Of a stretch of DNA of 64,000 nt, positions 1-9,287 are shown piece after piece; positions within the stretch are counted from its first letter, which is position 1, and every line of letters starts with the position of its first letter. The position numbers and the translations under genes are program-made. The notes below the pieces were generated by a model. That model was not told where the DNA came from. It saw only the letters and a program-made list of their open reading frames with translations, and made no database searches. Where the stretch lies: contig JAFLUM010000005.1 of NCBI GenBank assembly GCA_022508805.1, positions 1 to 64,000 of the forward strand. Direction: 5' to 3'. Source of the DNA: Oscillospiraceae bacterium. GTDB taxonomy: Bacteria; Bacillota; Clostridia; Oscillospirales; Acutalibacteraceae.

Positions 1-3000
1 CAAAGCTTGCTACCGTAAGTGTTGTTGTTACCGAAAGTCCGTTGTTCGCAGTTACCGTTACCGTGTATGTGCCGTTCTCCGTTACTTTGAACGCGCTTTC
101 TGCGGTGATATCTATTCCGTTGACAGTTATGCTCTGAATGCCCGAGATACCTGCCGAAGCTATGACCGTAGCCGAGCGCTCGGAGTTGGTAAAGTCGGTG
201 CTGTCAATATATACGGATGCCGCAGGTGCTACCGTGTCTATCTTCACGGTGTATTCGGCGCTCTCAAGGCTCTCACGTTCCTTTGAATCGGTTGAATCAA
301 CTGCCTTGAACTTATAAGTCGCTGTGCCGTCGTTCTTCACGGTGAGCGTATCGCCTGCAATTGCGATCCAATTCTCACCGTCGGTGGTGTAATAATACGT
401 TACATCTCCCTCAAGCTCGTCTGCGGAAAGCTTGAATGTAACGGGATTTGCTGTCCATGCGTCGGTCACGCCGCTGACTGCTACGTTCAAAATCGGCTTT
501 TTCTCAACAAGAATATAGCTCTTGTCGATAATTACCCTGTAATACGGGCTTTGGTAGCTCTCTACGCCTGCGCCGTTGACTGCTTTGAAGGTGTATGTGG
601 TATCGCAGTTCTCGTCTAACAGGAGAGTATTGCCGTCAAGCTCTATCCACTCGCTGCCATTGTTGTAATAATACTTTACGCCCGAAAGGGTGTTGGGTGA
701 AGAAAGGGTGAACTTTACGTCGTCGGAGGTTCTGTGTCCGATGTTACCGTCCACATCTACTGACAGCGCAGGTTTAGCGCCCTCATATTTTGCGCCGAGA
801 GTTGACGTCTCACTTTCAAGTCCCGCCTTTGAAACAGCCTTGAATTCATAAATATGTTCGCCGTCGTCGCTGAGAGTTACGGTGTTACCTGTGATCTTAA
901 TGAACTCGCCGCCGTCTACACTGTAATAATACTCTAAAATTCCCGAATATGCGGTGGAGCTGAGTGTTACAACGATATCCTTGCCCGTCCATTCGCCCGT
1001 ATATTCCTCGCCGTCTACGGTCGCCGTTACAACAGGCGCTGTGGGAGCCGTACCGTCAACGGTTATGCCCTCGCTTCTGATGGTCTCGGACATTCTGTTA
1101 CCGGATCTGTCAAAAGCGCGTGCCTCAACATAGCCCTTGAAATTCGGGTCTATTGTAGGCTTGCTTTCAGAGTCATAAACAAGCCAATCAGTGGTAGGCT
1201 CTGCGTTTTCGTTAAGAAGTCTGTATTGGATATCACCCAGCGCACCGTCCGTGCAGAATGCACCGATAGTGATTTCAACTGATTCGTTGAAATATTTGCC
1301 GAAGGGCTCGTCAATATAGTTTGCAAAGCCGCCTGAGGTCACGCCTGTAAGGGAGATGTTCGTAACCTCTATCTCATAGGAAATAATATTGTCTATTGTC
1401 AAAACCACGGTCGTGACAAGTCCGTTTTTGCCGGTTATCACGAATACGTATTTTCCGTTTTCCTCGATGGTTATCTTATTAAGATCAGTTACGTCCTCGC
1501 CGTTTACGGTGACAGATTCAAGACCTGCCTCGCCTACGGTCACGTTAAACGCAACGTCATAGGGGTTGGGAGTTTCCTCCGTCACTTCGGGAGTAAATAC
1601 GATTGAAGGCGCAACGTTATCTATCATAACGTGATAGCTGTCAGATGTGGCACTTTCCACTCCTGCGCCGTTGACTGCTTTGAAGATATAATAGGCATTG
1701 ATGTTCTCGTTAAGAACGATCTCATCACCTGTGGCGATCTCCGTCCAATCCGCACCGTTGTTGGTGCTGTAATAATAGGTAACGCCGGAGATGACTTTTT
1801 CATTTTCTCTCAATTGAGAATAGGAGAGATTAAAGACAACATTACCCGCGGTCCAACGACCAAACGTGCCTTCGAAATCAACGCGGATCACCGGTACGCT
1901 CTTATCGATCTTCACGATGAACGATACAATTTCGCTCTCACGTCCGGCGTATGATTCAGCCTTAAACTCATAATTCGTTATACCGTGAGTTGAAGCGACA
2001 AGGGTATCGCCTTCCATCTCGATCCATTCGCCGTCGGTCTCGGTTCTGTAATAGTATTTATAGATATCCGAGAACGCCCATGACGAAAGCTTCAGCGTAA
2101 CGTCGGTCGAAGTCCATGTGTCTTCTACGTACAGTCCGCCAGCGTCGGTAGCTTCAATCTTAATATCTGTGGGATTTGTGCCGTCTATTACGTAGCCCTC
2201 GGAATACAGGCTCTCTGAAACGTTGGTGGCTTTGTCGATAGCGCGCGCTTCGATATAGCCTTTGAAATCTGGATCCTGCTGGGGTTTATTGTTGTCGTTG
2301 TAAACCTCCCAGTCACCTATCGGGTCGCCGTTTTCGTCAAGGAAGCGATACTCGATGCGGTCGATTCCCGCAACGCCGACATCCACAGCGGTTATGGTGA
2401 TCTCAACGGTTTCCTTAAAGAACAGACCAAAGGTCAGGGTGTTGAAAAACCTTGCGGCATCGCTTGTGTTTTTATGCTTAAGGTCGATAGAGAGCACCGT
2501 CGGTGCGTCCTTGTCTATGTTTTTGATTTCAATTGTCTGCTCGCTCTCAAGTCCGCTGACAGTTGTGATCTTTACGGTATAAGTGCCGTTCTGGTGAACG
2601 GTAAACGATCTGTTTTCCTCAAGATCCTCGCCGTCAAGCGTTATGGAGGCAATACCCGAATCACCGATGCCGCTGACGTTAATAGTTACGTTATACGACT
2701 GATTTGTAAGATCGGTCACTTCGGGAATCAGTTCAAATACAGGTACTACCTTGTCGATTTTTACTTCGTAGCCTATGGTTTCGTCGCTTTCGATTCCGAC
2801 ACCGTTGACAGCCTTGAAATAATATGTTTCTTCAATATTTGTGCTTACGGTAAGAGCGTTACCTGTGAGCACCTTCCACTCTGTATCTGACGCCGTTCTG
2901 TAATAATACGTGATACCCTCAACCTGATTCGTTGCATCAAGGGTAAATGTGACGTCCTTACTTGTCCAGCCGCCCTCATAATCACCTACTGAAACCGTCA

Positions 3001-5683
3001 CAACGGGTTTGCCGTAAATAATAACAGGGAATGTGGTCGTTGCACTTCTGCCAGCATGTGAATATATTACACGGATATCCTGATCCACATTGAAAAGAGT
3101 CGGATCAAAGTCATTTGTAACAACGGTATAGTCTGTTATCTCCTCACTGGGGATTTGAACGACCGTATTGTTGATCGTCATTTCGCTGTAATGCGCCATG
3201 ACCTTAAGTCCTGCAAGATCAAGCTCAGTCTCGCCCTCCACATACTTATATCTCGGAGGTGTAACTACTTCGATCGACTCGACTTGCTTGGAATGTACAA
3301 GGATCGGGAAAATACCGCGCATATCCTTGCCCGCTCTTGTGACAGTCACCACGATGTACTGCTCATTGTCCAAAAGCGTGGGATTGATTTCACCGACAGT
3401 ATAGTCAGTGACCTCGACAGTAAACTTATCCTCCGACCAATCCTTAGCCTCGGGATAATACTGAGCCAGCTCGTCGCGGTCATAAGTAAGTTTAACAACA
3501 AGACCTTCCAGATCGAGCTCAGTCTCGCCCTCTATATAATCGTATTTTTTTGGCGCAGTAATCGCAATACTCTTCGGCGTCAGCTCTACAATGTTGATAT
3601 CTCTTGAGAAGTCTTGCCAGCTGGTGCCGGTCAGATTGTTCTTCATATACGTCCACAGCGTCGTTGATCCCGCTTGTTTACCGGATACAAGACCCGATGA
3701 ATTATCTACAGAAGCAAAGCTGTTTTCCGTATTGCCGCTGCCGCCAAACAGTGCGCCGGGGCTCGATGCCCACGGCTTGCCGCCGTTGTCATCCACGATG
3801 CCCCAATACTGGCGATACACGTCCATTCGCTCGGGGGTATGTGTAGCCGTATAGGTATACGGGAAGTCTACAACAACTGCGTCAGGGCCGATGATCTCGC
3901 CGCCCGTATAGCGGTTTAGACCTGTTCTTCTGCTTACGGTTATCGTAAACTCTTTGGTAATACCGCCGATGGTTGCGGTAATAACCGTGGTTTTTGTGCT
4001 GCCGATGAGCGCATTACCGCCGTCAAGACCAGTTACAACACCGTTTTGGTCGACCGACGCGATCGTCGGATCTTGGGACTGCCATACAACTGTATCTAAA
4101 AGCACTTGGTCAAAATCCTCAGGTTGGATATTTACAATGGACAACTGCACAGTGTCGCCCTCTCTTACCGTGTTTGTACCTGAGATCGAAAAATCCGTTA
4201 TGGCATTGCCGACATGCACTTCATATTGGTCTGTAACGGTCGTACCGTTGTAGGTCGCGTCCACATAGATCGTAGCGATACCGCTGGAAAGACCCGTCAG
4301 CACGCCGTTGTTGTTGATTTTTGCAATAGCCGTAGAAGCCTCACCTGTGGCGGAGGCATATAATTTTTCATTGGAAACAGGGTCAATAATACCCCAAGCT
4401 TTTACAACGTCGCGGTTTGAATCCAAACGCACAGGAGATACGGTCGCCGTGTACTGCGCCGTATTACCGATACCCACGGCCGTCAAGCCGCTGATTTCAA
4501 CGCCCGCGATGGCATTGATCACATTTCGTTTTACGGTGATCGTTGCTGTGCGCGTCACATCGCCGATAGTCGCGCGGACAGTAACTGTCTTGGAATATGT
4601 AAGTCCGCTGCCGCCGTCAAGACCGGTGACAACGCCGTTCTGGTCAATTGTTGCAATAGAAGGATCGTCTGATTCCCATTTCAAGTCGCCTGTGTATGCA
4701 CCGGCCGGATTCAGATTGTCAATGGTAAGTTGTGTTGTTGAGCCTTCCGTCACCGTCGTTTCACCCGAGATGGTAAAGTCTGTAACGGGAAGCGCAGACG
4801 GATCGACGATCGTAAAGGTGATCGTATCTGAAAAAGCAGCATACAGTGTGCTTTCGGGGTTTACACGAACCGTCGCCTTACCGGGAGCGGTAAACGTAAC
4901 CAAACCGTCTGAGGAAACATTCGCATAGTTTGCAGAGGTACGGTCAAGCGCAGAGCTGCCCATTGCCCATTTGATACCCTGCTTTAAACGCACGGGCGTA
5001 ACCGCGCCGTGCAACTGAACGGTCGTACCTACTGCCACAGTGGTGGGCACGGACTTTTTGTTGGTAATGAACACACCGGTCGGTGCAATCGTACCCAAAA
5101 GGCTCTGCTTTACTTGAACCTCGACCGTATCCGAGCCGAGTACGTTTCCGCTTGCATCGTACAGCGTCGCGGTGATCTCAACGTTCATATTCTCAAGGAT
5201 TTTTCGAAGAGCCTCGCCGAGCGTGGGATTGATACCCGACACGATTGCCACGATGACATCCGTATTTGCTGTTTCAAGGTCGATGCCGCTAAGCGCGCTT
5301 TCGATCGCTTTTGCCGTTGCTTCACCGACAAGCGGCATGGAGCGCACGTCGTTATCCAGCCAATACTGAATGACCGCAGCTTTGGAGTAGTCAAGACCTT
5401 TTACCTTGCCGGTGTCATCTACACTGGCAAGCAGCGGCAAATTACTCTCCCAGACTACATACGAGCCTGCGGGAGCTGTCTCAGACAGCGTGTAGTCCAG
5501 TTGGATCGTTCGATCCTCCTGCACCTCAAGCCGTTCGGTGACAATTTCACCGTCTTTCGTGATCTCCAAGGTGATGTTCGCCGAGAACGATGAAAGTCCC
5601 GGAAGAAGCATCGTACCTACAAGTAGCAAGCAAAGCACTACGCTTGCAGCTCTCTTTGAATGGAGCTTCAAAAATCTTTTCAC
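1..5683 (-). CDS. Giant secreted surface protein with Ig-like repeat modules (C-terminus beyond left edge)
   Basis: The reading frame is open from a GTG at 5683 to position 1 (about 1894 residues) with no stop, so the C-terminus and any cell-wall anchor lie outside the window. The GTG follows an AGGAG site 9 nt away. The N-terminus is a signal peptide: VKRFLKLHSKR, a hydrophobic stretch, then a probable cut near SSFSA. The first third carries Big_2-like modules (pattern ATIDQNGVVTGLDGG) and MBG-like stretches (YxEGETELDL). The rest repeats modules with YYYxxxDGxxW, YxFKAVxxAGxES and IDxxxP, similar to OmpL47-type or Ig-like domains of gut Firmicutes adhesins. The role in adhesion or glycan binding is inferred. 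It has its own upstream region and no operon partner in view. Confidence 0.9.
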   Translation of the reverse strand, partial: MKRFLKLHSKRAASVVLCLLLVGTMLLPGLSSFSANITLEITKDGEIVTERLEVQEDRTIQLDYTLSETAPAGSYVVWESNLPLLASVDDTGKVKGLDYSKAAVIQYWLDNDVRSMPLVGEATAKAIESALSGIDLETANTDVIVAIVSGINPTLGEALRKILENMNVEITATLYDASGNVLGSDTVEVQVKQSLLGTIAPTGVFITNKKSVPTTVAVGTTVQLHGAVTPVRLKQGIKWAMGSSALDRTSANYANVSSDGLVTFTAPGKATVRVNPESTLYAAFSDTITFTIVDPSALPVTDFTISGETTVTEGSTTQLTIDNLNPAGAYTGDLKWESDDPSIATIDQNGVVTGLDGGSGLTYSKTVTVRATIGDVTRTATITVKRNVINAIAGVEISGLTAVGIGNTAQYTATVSPVRLDSNRDVVKAWGIIDPVSNEKLYASATGEASTAIAKINNNGVLTGLSSGIATIYVDATYNGTTVTDQYEVHVGNAITDFSISGTNTVREGDTVQLSIVNIQPEDFDQVLLDTVVWQSQDPTIASVDQNGVVTGLDGGNALIGSTKTTVITATIGGITKEFTITVSRRTGLNRYTGGEIIGPDAVVVDFPYTYTATHTPERMDVYRQYWGIVDDNGGKPWASSPGALFGGSGNTENSFASVDNSSGLVSGKQAGSTTLWTYMKNNLTGTSWQDFSRDINIVELTPKSIAITAPKKYDYIEGETELDLEGLVVKLTYDRDELAQYYPEAKDWSEDKFTVEVTDYTVGEINPTLLDNEQYIVVTVTRAGKDMRGIFPILVHSKQVESIEVVTPPRYKYVEGETELDLAGLKVMAHYSEMTINNTVVQIPSEEITDYTVVTNDFDPTLFNVDQDIRVIYSHAGRSATTTFPVIIYGKPVVTVSVGDYEGGWTSKDVTFTLDATNQVEGITYYYRTASDTEWKVLTGNALTVSTNIEETYYFKAVNGVGIESDETIGYEVKIDKVVPVFELIPEVTDLTNQSYNVTINVSGIGDSGIASITLDGEDLEENRSFTVHQNGTYTVKITTVSGLESEQTIEIKNIDKDAPTVLSIDLKHKNTSDAARFFNTLTFGLFFKETVEITITAVDVGVAGIDRIEYRFLDENGDPIGDWEVYNDNNKPQQDPDFKGYIEARAIDKATNVSESLYSEGYVIDGTNPTDIKIEATDAGGLYVEDTWTSTDVTLKLSSWAFSDIYKYYYRTETDGEWIEMEGDTLVASTHGITNYEFKAESYAGRESEIVSFIVKIDKSVPVIRVDFEGTFGRWTAGNVVFNLSYSQLRENEKVISGVTYYYSTNNGADWTEIATGDEIVLNENINAYYIFKAVNGAGVESATSDSYHVMIDNVAPSIVFTPEVTEETPNPYDVAFNVTVGEAGLESVTVNGEDVTDLNKITIEENGKYVFVITGKNGLVTTVVLTIDNIISYEIEVTNISLTGVTSGGFANYIDEPFGKYFNESVEITIGAFCTDGALGDIQYRLLNENAEPTTDWLVYDSESKPTIDPNFKGYVEARAFDRSGNRMSETIRSEGITVDGTAPTAPVVTATVDGEEYTGEWTGKDIVVTLSSTAYSGILEYYYSVDGGEFIKITGNTVTLSDDGEHIYEFKAVSKAGLESETSTLGAKYEGAKPALSVDVDGNIGHRTSDDVKFTLSSPNTLSGVKYYYNNGSEWIELDGNTLLLDENCDTTYTFKAVNGAGVESYQSPYYRVIIDKSYILVEKKPILNVAVSGVTDAWTANPVTFKLSADELEGDVTYYYTTDGENWIAIAGDTLTVKNDGTATYKFKAVDSTDSKERESLESAEYTVKIDTVAPAASVYIDSTDFTNSERSATVIASAGISGIQSITVNGIDITAESAFKVTENGTYTVTVTANNGLSVTTTLTVASF
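60..2760 (-). repeat. Tandem ~1.1-kb super-repeat inside the surface protein gene
   Basis: Two related segments encode a DP-x-FKGY-x-EARA-x-D block at about 1095-1153 and 2226-2283, roughly 1.13 kb apart. The preceding IDxxxPxxxxxPEVT block recurs at about 1380-1620 and 2520-2750, with a third relative near 100-240. The period is therefore about 375 residues made of several Ig-like modules. The copies are clearly diverged at DNA level, so this is an old duplication rather than a recent expansion. Confidence 0.7.
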
Positions 5684-5869
5684 AATTATCAACTCCTGAA
5701 AATTGTTCATTTTTGAGGTAGCATATAAAACGCCACATCATTGTTATGAAAATTCTATCACTATTTCACAAAAAAATCAACATCGCGGTCTATTTTTGTG
5801 AACTTTTTGTAAACTTTATTAAAAAATTTTATGGACTTTGCCCATTTCTGCGTTTTTTTTCGGCATATC

Positions 5870-5897
5870 TTGTAAATATTTTATTATTTGATATACT
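5870..5897 (+). promoter_or_regulatory. Candidate sigma-A promoter for the acyltransferase gene
   Basis: TTGTAA (5870-5875) and TATACT (5892-5897) are separated by 16 nt in a very AT-rich stretch about 40 nt upstream of the start codon. Assigned by match to consensus only. Confidence 0.5.
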
Positions 5898-5936
5898 ATA
5901 ATAAATATCTAAAATCTAACTATGGAGTTATTATTT

Positions 5937-6692
5937 ATGAAGAAAAAAATCAACAGTTGGTGGTTTTTACTGCGATTTTATCTTTATACACTTGCCGTTA
6001 TGATACCTAAGGTGGCATATTTTGAGCGGCTTACAAAAAAGGGTGAAATTGAAAAGCGGAATAAAAAGGCGTTTGAAGTCATCCAAAAATGGGCGGATTA
6101 CACCGTAAAAATCGGTGGCTCTGATGTAAAAGTGTACGGCATCGAAAAGATACCCACCGACCGTCCCGTACTTTTTATCGCCAATCACGAAAGCTATGGG
6201 GACGTGCCTATGCTCATATATGCCCTGCGGGACTTCAATTTCGGCTTTATGATGAAAAGCACCATGGGCAAAATTCCGTTTATAAAGAACTATTTGGAAT
6301 ATATGGGTAGCGTGATGGTAAACCAATCTGATATGCGTCAGGCGCTCTCTGCCATAAATGAAGCGGCGGACGTCATAAACCAAGGACATTCGATAGTGAT
6401 CTTTCCCGAGGGTAAGCGCAGCTTTTCGAATACCCCTGCGACCTTTAAAAACGGTGCGTTTAAGGTCGTCCGCAAAACCTGCGTAACCGTCGTCCCCATT
6501 TATCTGCACAATGTACATCTTACATATGAGGCCAACGAGCGCTGTGTGTGCGGTGCAGACGTGACTGTAACCGTACTTGACCCAATCGAGACAAAGGATA
6601 TGTCCCGCGCTGACGTGCAAATGCTCAATGAAACCGTGTATAACGTGATTTCGGACTACGCAAAAAACTTTGACAATATATCTCATAAATAA
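5937..6692 (+). CDS. plsC: 1-acyl-sn-glycerol-3-phosphate acyltransferase (PlsC family)
   Basis: Expected to transfer a fatty acyl chain to position 2 of lysophosphatidic acid at the membrane, making phosphatidic acid for phospholipid synthesis. The family signature NHxxxxD is present as NHESYGD about 80 residues in, and the phosphate-binding block as FPEGKRS (EGTRS in many homologues). A hydrophobic N-terminal segment probably anchors it. The frame opens at 5922, but that ATG has no ribosome site, whereas GGAG at 5924-5927 lies 9 nt before the ATG at 5937; the protein is then 251 aa, normal for the family. Monocistronic, with a hairpin terminator shared with the convergent NUDIX gene. Confidence 0.88.
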   Translation: MKKKINSWWFLLRFYLYTLAVMIPKVAYFERLTKKGEIEKRNKKAFEVIQKWADYTVKIGGSDVKVYGIEKIPTDRPVLFIANHESYGDVPMLIYALRDFNFGFMMKSTMGKIPFIKNYLEYMGSVMVNQSDMRQALSAINEAADVINQGHSIVIFPEGKRSFSNTPATFKNGAFKVVRKTCVTVVPIYLHNVHLTYEANERCVCGADVTVTVLDPIETKDMSRADVQMLNETVYNVISDYAKNFDNISHK

Positions 6693-6730
6693 AAATCAAC
6701 CTATTTTATAAATACATAATATAAAATCAA

Positions 6731-6757
6731 GCCGAAAAGGAAAATATCCTTTTCGGC
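6731..6757. terminator. Bidirectional hairpin terminator
   Basis: GCCGAAAAGGA and its inverse flank a short AT loop between two convergent genes. It can serve the acyltransferase (+) and the NUDIX operon (-). Confidence 0.75.
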
Positions 6758-6775
6758 TTGTTAGTTATGCAAATC

Positions 6776-7207
6776 TTATTTCTCTAAATCACTCATACAA
6801 ACATCCAGTGCCCAGTTTTGAAGGTCGGCAAAGAGCTTTCCTTTGATCTCTTTATATGTGACCCACTCCAAAATATGATCCTGTTCGCAAGGCTCTGTTA
6901 TTTGCTCAGACAATTCACCCAAATAGTAATTTTGTATAGGGTGAAAAGCTCCTATTTTAAAATGCTCTGTATAGCTTTCGGCAGAGCAAACGAATTTGCC
7001 TACTGTCGCTTTGCAACCCGTCTCCTCCAAACATTCGCGGAGAATACACTCCTCGTCTGTTTCGCCGAATTCAATACCGCCGCCTAAAAGAAAATAGCCT
7101 TTTTCGGTTTTTATTACAGCTATTTTATTCTCTTTGACAGGGATAAGATATGCTCCCTTTCGGTCGGTATATTCAACGTCTTTTTTAATACCGAATATCT
7201 TATGCAT
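6776..7207 (-). CDS. NUDIX hydrolase
   Basis: Hydrolyses a nucleoside diphosphate linked to another group; the substrate cannot be told from sequence. The Nudix box GX5EX7REUXEEXGU is intact, running from GGIEFGETDEE to RECLEETGC at about residues 43-65. At 143 aa it is a single-domain member. The ATG at 7207 follows GGAG by 7 nt. It is last in a leftward series, 23 nt after the membrane-protein gene, so it may be co-transcribed with the PadR operon, although its function need not be related. Confidence 0.85.
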   Translation of the reverse strand: MHKIFGIKKDVEYTDRKGAYLIPVKENKIAVIKTEKGYFLLGGGIEFGETDEECILRECLEETGCKATVGKFVCSAESYTEHFKIGAFHPIQNYYLGELSEQITEPCEQDHILEWVTYKEIKGKLFADLQNWALDVCMSDLEK

Positions 7208-7230
7208 AATATAACTCCATTGTTTCTGTT

Positions 7231-7968
7231 TCAGCCTTCATATATCCGCTCAGCAAACAGAGTGTCTGTTTTTCTGTTTGGGTTTTTATAGTATGAAAGT
7301 ATGTAATCCGGAGTACAGTAAATCTCGAGATAATTCAGTCCTTCCCAATCGTACTCACTCTTTTTTCTGCGCATACGGCTGCGGCGAACTCCCTTGCCCA
7401 ATGCTTCTCTTATGATTTCAACTAAAAAAGCAAAAACAAAAACGACTGCGTAAGTCACAAAAAATCCTATTACCCCCGTGCGGAAGTTAAAGCTTAGCCA
7501 AAGACATAAAAATATCAATGCACTTAACCCCGCACCGCTTACCAGCGGTTCAAACAGCATATTAAACATCCTGTCATCTTTTCTGTCAGCTTTCTTTTCT
7601 TGATCTCTGAGATGAAAAAGTATTTCGGGCGATGAGGCCGAATGGAATTCAGTCATATCTGCTCCGCGCTGCACGAACAAAAAGAATCTTTCGTATTGCG
7701 CCGATGCCTTAAAATATGATATCTCGTGCGCAAGACAAAGCTCTTGACCGTCCTGTAAGTCCTTGATAACATATGTGGAGTTTACCACTACGCGATAAGC
7801 TTTGTATTCAGTGCAGTAGCTACCGTATAGATGTGAAACGGATATTACGGTTTTTTCGGTGTTCTCCGTTTCAACTTCAACGGTTTGCTTAGGCTCCGAA
7901 ACAAGACTTTTGCCGTTTATTTCAAGCTGTGCGCGGTGAAAGCTCTTGTTATTTATAATGATTTTCAT
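7231..7968 (-). CDS. Membrane protein of unknown function
   Basis: A 245-aa protein that I do not recognise. About 145 soluble, mostly polar residues come first, followed by two hydrophobic segments around residues 145-190 (AGLSALIFLCLW and FFVTYAVVFVFAFLV), a basic cluster GVRRSRMRRKK, and a C-terminal soluble tail. The ATG at 7968 lies just after the stop of the PspC gene, so the two are translationally close. A GTG at 7971 is also possible. Its position in a PadR/DUF1700/PspC operon suggests an envelope-stress context (inference). Confidence 0.6.
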   Translation of the reverse strand: MKIIINNKSFHRAQLEINGKSLVSEPKQTVEVETENTEKTVISVSHLYGSYCTEYKAYRVVVNSTYVIKDLQDGQELCLAHEISYFKASAQYERFFLFVQRGADMTEFHSASSPEILFHLRDQEKKADRKDDRMFNMLFEPLVSGAGLSALIFLCLWLSFNFRTGVIGFFVTYAVVFVFAFLVEIIREALGKGVRRSRMRRKKSEYDWEGLNYLEIYCTPDYILSYYKNPNRKTDTLFAERIYEG

Positions 7969-7971
7969 CAC

Positions 7972-8214
7972 TTACTCTTTATGCCCGTCACGAAACTCGT
8001 TGTACTGATAATCAGTGGGGAACGGACGGCGGGGCATAATAAGTGAAAGAACGGCATACAGCACTGCTCCGCCTACAATGCCGGTAAACAGCGATACCAC
8101 TGCATATATTACGCGCACTATGGTGGGGTCTATATCAAAAAACTCCGCAATTCCTGCGCATACTCCGTCAATTTTTCTGTCAGTGCTTTTGTAAAGCTTT
8201 TTTTCTTTAAACAT
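7972..8214 (-). CDS. PspC domain protein
   Basis: An 80-aa protein matching the PspC domain: basic N-terminus KKLYKSTDRKIDGVCAGIAEFF, then IDPTIVRVIYAVVS and a hydrophobic membrane segment with GGAVLYAVLSLIMP. Stand-alone PspC proteins of this length are common in Firmicutes and are associated with envelope stress. The start codon follows GAGGA, which overlaps the TAG stop of the preceding short gene. It sits inside the padR operon. Confidence 0.85.
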   Translation of the reverse strand: MFKEKKLYKSTDRKIDGVCAGIAEFFDIDPTIVRVIYAVVSLFTGIVGGAVLYAVLSLIMPRRPFPTDYQYNEFRDGHKE

Positions 8215-8225
8215 AAATATTCCTC

Positions 8226-8450
8226 CTAATAATTATTGATTATATTTATCTGCAAGTCATTAAAACTCGCAGGTATTTCTATTTTCTCGCTGATATCGTT
8301 GACCGTACCCGCACGGTATTCTCTGTATTCGCTTATGCCGTATTTTACGGCGGAGGTTATAAGCTCGCCGCCGCACACCGCAAAGCTTATAACGGCAGTA
8401 AATACTGATATTATAAATAAAATTGCCAATGCAAGCATTGCCTTTTTCAT
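8226..8450 (-). pseudogene. Short membrane-anchored protein, possible truncated DUF4097-type gene
   Basis: A 74-aa reading frame with ATG at 8450 after a GGGGGG stretch. It has one N-terminal membrane segment (AMLALAILFIISVFTAVISF), then a short extracytoplasmic part ending IEIPASFNDLQINIINNY and a TAG stop. In many Firmicutes the third gene of a padR-DUF1700 operon encodes a DUF4097 beta-strand-repeat protein of several hundred residues, and this ending resembles the first strand of such a repeat. I infer that the repeat region was lost. It may instead be an intact small protein. Confidence 0.45.
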
Positions 8451-8493
8451 AATTATTCCCCCCAATATAAGCTAATTAGCACTTTTCTTAATA

Positions 8494-8973
8494 TTATCCG
8501 TTTATCTTTTTGATCGCGCTGCGCAGTCCGTCGATCGCAGCCAACAGCATAAAGACTGCCGCAATCAGCACCGCCAAGGTGGAGGATACCGCAAACACTA
8601 TAAACGCTGTCGAGTGGACTGCGGAGATTATAAATGCAAAAATTACGCACATCAAGCCTGCTGCAAGAAAAAGTCCTACGCTTAAAGGAAGAGCTATAAG
8701 CACCTGTACCAAATTAAAAATCGCTATATCTGTCCAAAAGCCCTTACGCCTTTGCCTCTCCTGTACTCTGCCCTCGACGATAGCGTCGCCCACATACTGC
8801 TTTGCACATTCGAACGGTGAGCCGAGCTCCGCGCATATCTGCTCTTCGCTTTTTCCTGCCGCCGCACCCTCACGAAAATGTTCGCGAAAGTCGTTTAATA
8901 TCTCTTTGCGCTCATTTGACGGCAACGGTGAAAGATGGGCATAAAGCTCGTTTAAAAAATCTGCTTTTTTCAT
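8494..8973 (-). CDS. DUF1700 (HAAS-domain) membrane protein
   Basis: A 159-aa protein. The N-terminal helical domain (KKADFLNELYAHL, then ERKEILNDFREHF) is typical of DUF1700/HAAS proteins, which are usually encoded after a PadR regulator. Two to three hydrophobic segments follow from about residue 80. The frame extends upstream, but AGGAGG just before the ATG at 8973 fixes the start, which overlaps the padR stop by 4 nt (ATGA). It probably transmits or senses envelope status together with PadR (family-level inference). Confidence 0.85.
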   Translation of the reverse strand: MKKADFLNELYAHLSPLPSNERKEILNDFREHFREGAAAGKSEEQICAELGSPFECAKQYVGDAIVEGRVQERQRRKGFWTDIAIFNLVQVLIALPLSVGLFLAAGLMCVIFAFIISAVHSTAFIVFAVSSTLAVLIAAVFMLLAAIDGLRSAIKKING

Positions 8974-9287
8974 TTTTCTGCCTCCTGAAACAAGGAATCT
9001 ACCTGTTGTAAAAAGATGTCCCACTGCTCCCGCAGCACTTTTTGTCTTTCGCGTCCTTTTTGAGTGATTCTGTAATATTTTCGCGCGGGACCGTTGGTGG
9101 ATTCTCTTAAATAAGATTCAAAATACCCGTCGTTCTGGAGCCGTTTGAGCATTGGATATATCGTTCCCTCTGCGACGGTCATTTTTTTGCCGAGCATATC
9201 GGCAAGCTCATATCCGTACCTGTCGCCCGACAAAAGCAGCGTCAGCGCACAAAGCTCCAAAACGCCTTTTTTAAACTGAGTATTCAT
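8970..9287 (-). CDS. PadR-family transcriptional regulator
   Basis: A 105-aa winged-helix regulator. Family features are LELCALTLLLSGDRYGYELADML, then EGTIYPMLKRLQNDGYFES and GPARKYYRITQKGRE. PadR proteins are ligand- or stress-responsive repressors, often autoregulated. It is the first gene of a leftward operon followed by DUF1700 with a 4-nt overlap. A strong GGGAGG site precedes the ATG. The operator was not identified, although the upstream 9300-9350 stretch is AT-rich with several possible -10 boxes. Confidence 0.9.
   Translation of the reverse strand: MNTQFKKGVLELCALTLLLSGDRYGYELADMLGKKMTVAEGTIYPMLKRLQNDGYFESYLRESTNGPARKYYRITQKGRERQKVLREQWDIFLQQVDSLFQEAEK

Noticed and set aside
1631-5593. 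Several plus-strand open frames across the surface protein region
   Set aside because: The minus strand is continuously open for 5.7 kb with a signal peptide and repeated Ig-like modules; the plus frames are shadows, and their Thr/Ser/Val-rich translations mirror the repeats.
5967-6686. Minus-strand open frame of 239 codons inside the acyltransferase gene
   Set aside because: Antisense to the gene with NHxxxxD and EGKRS motifs; no ribosome site.
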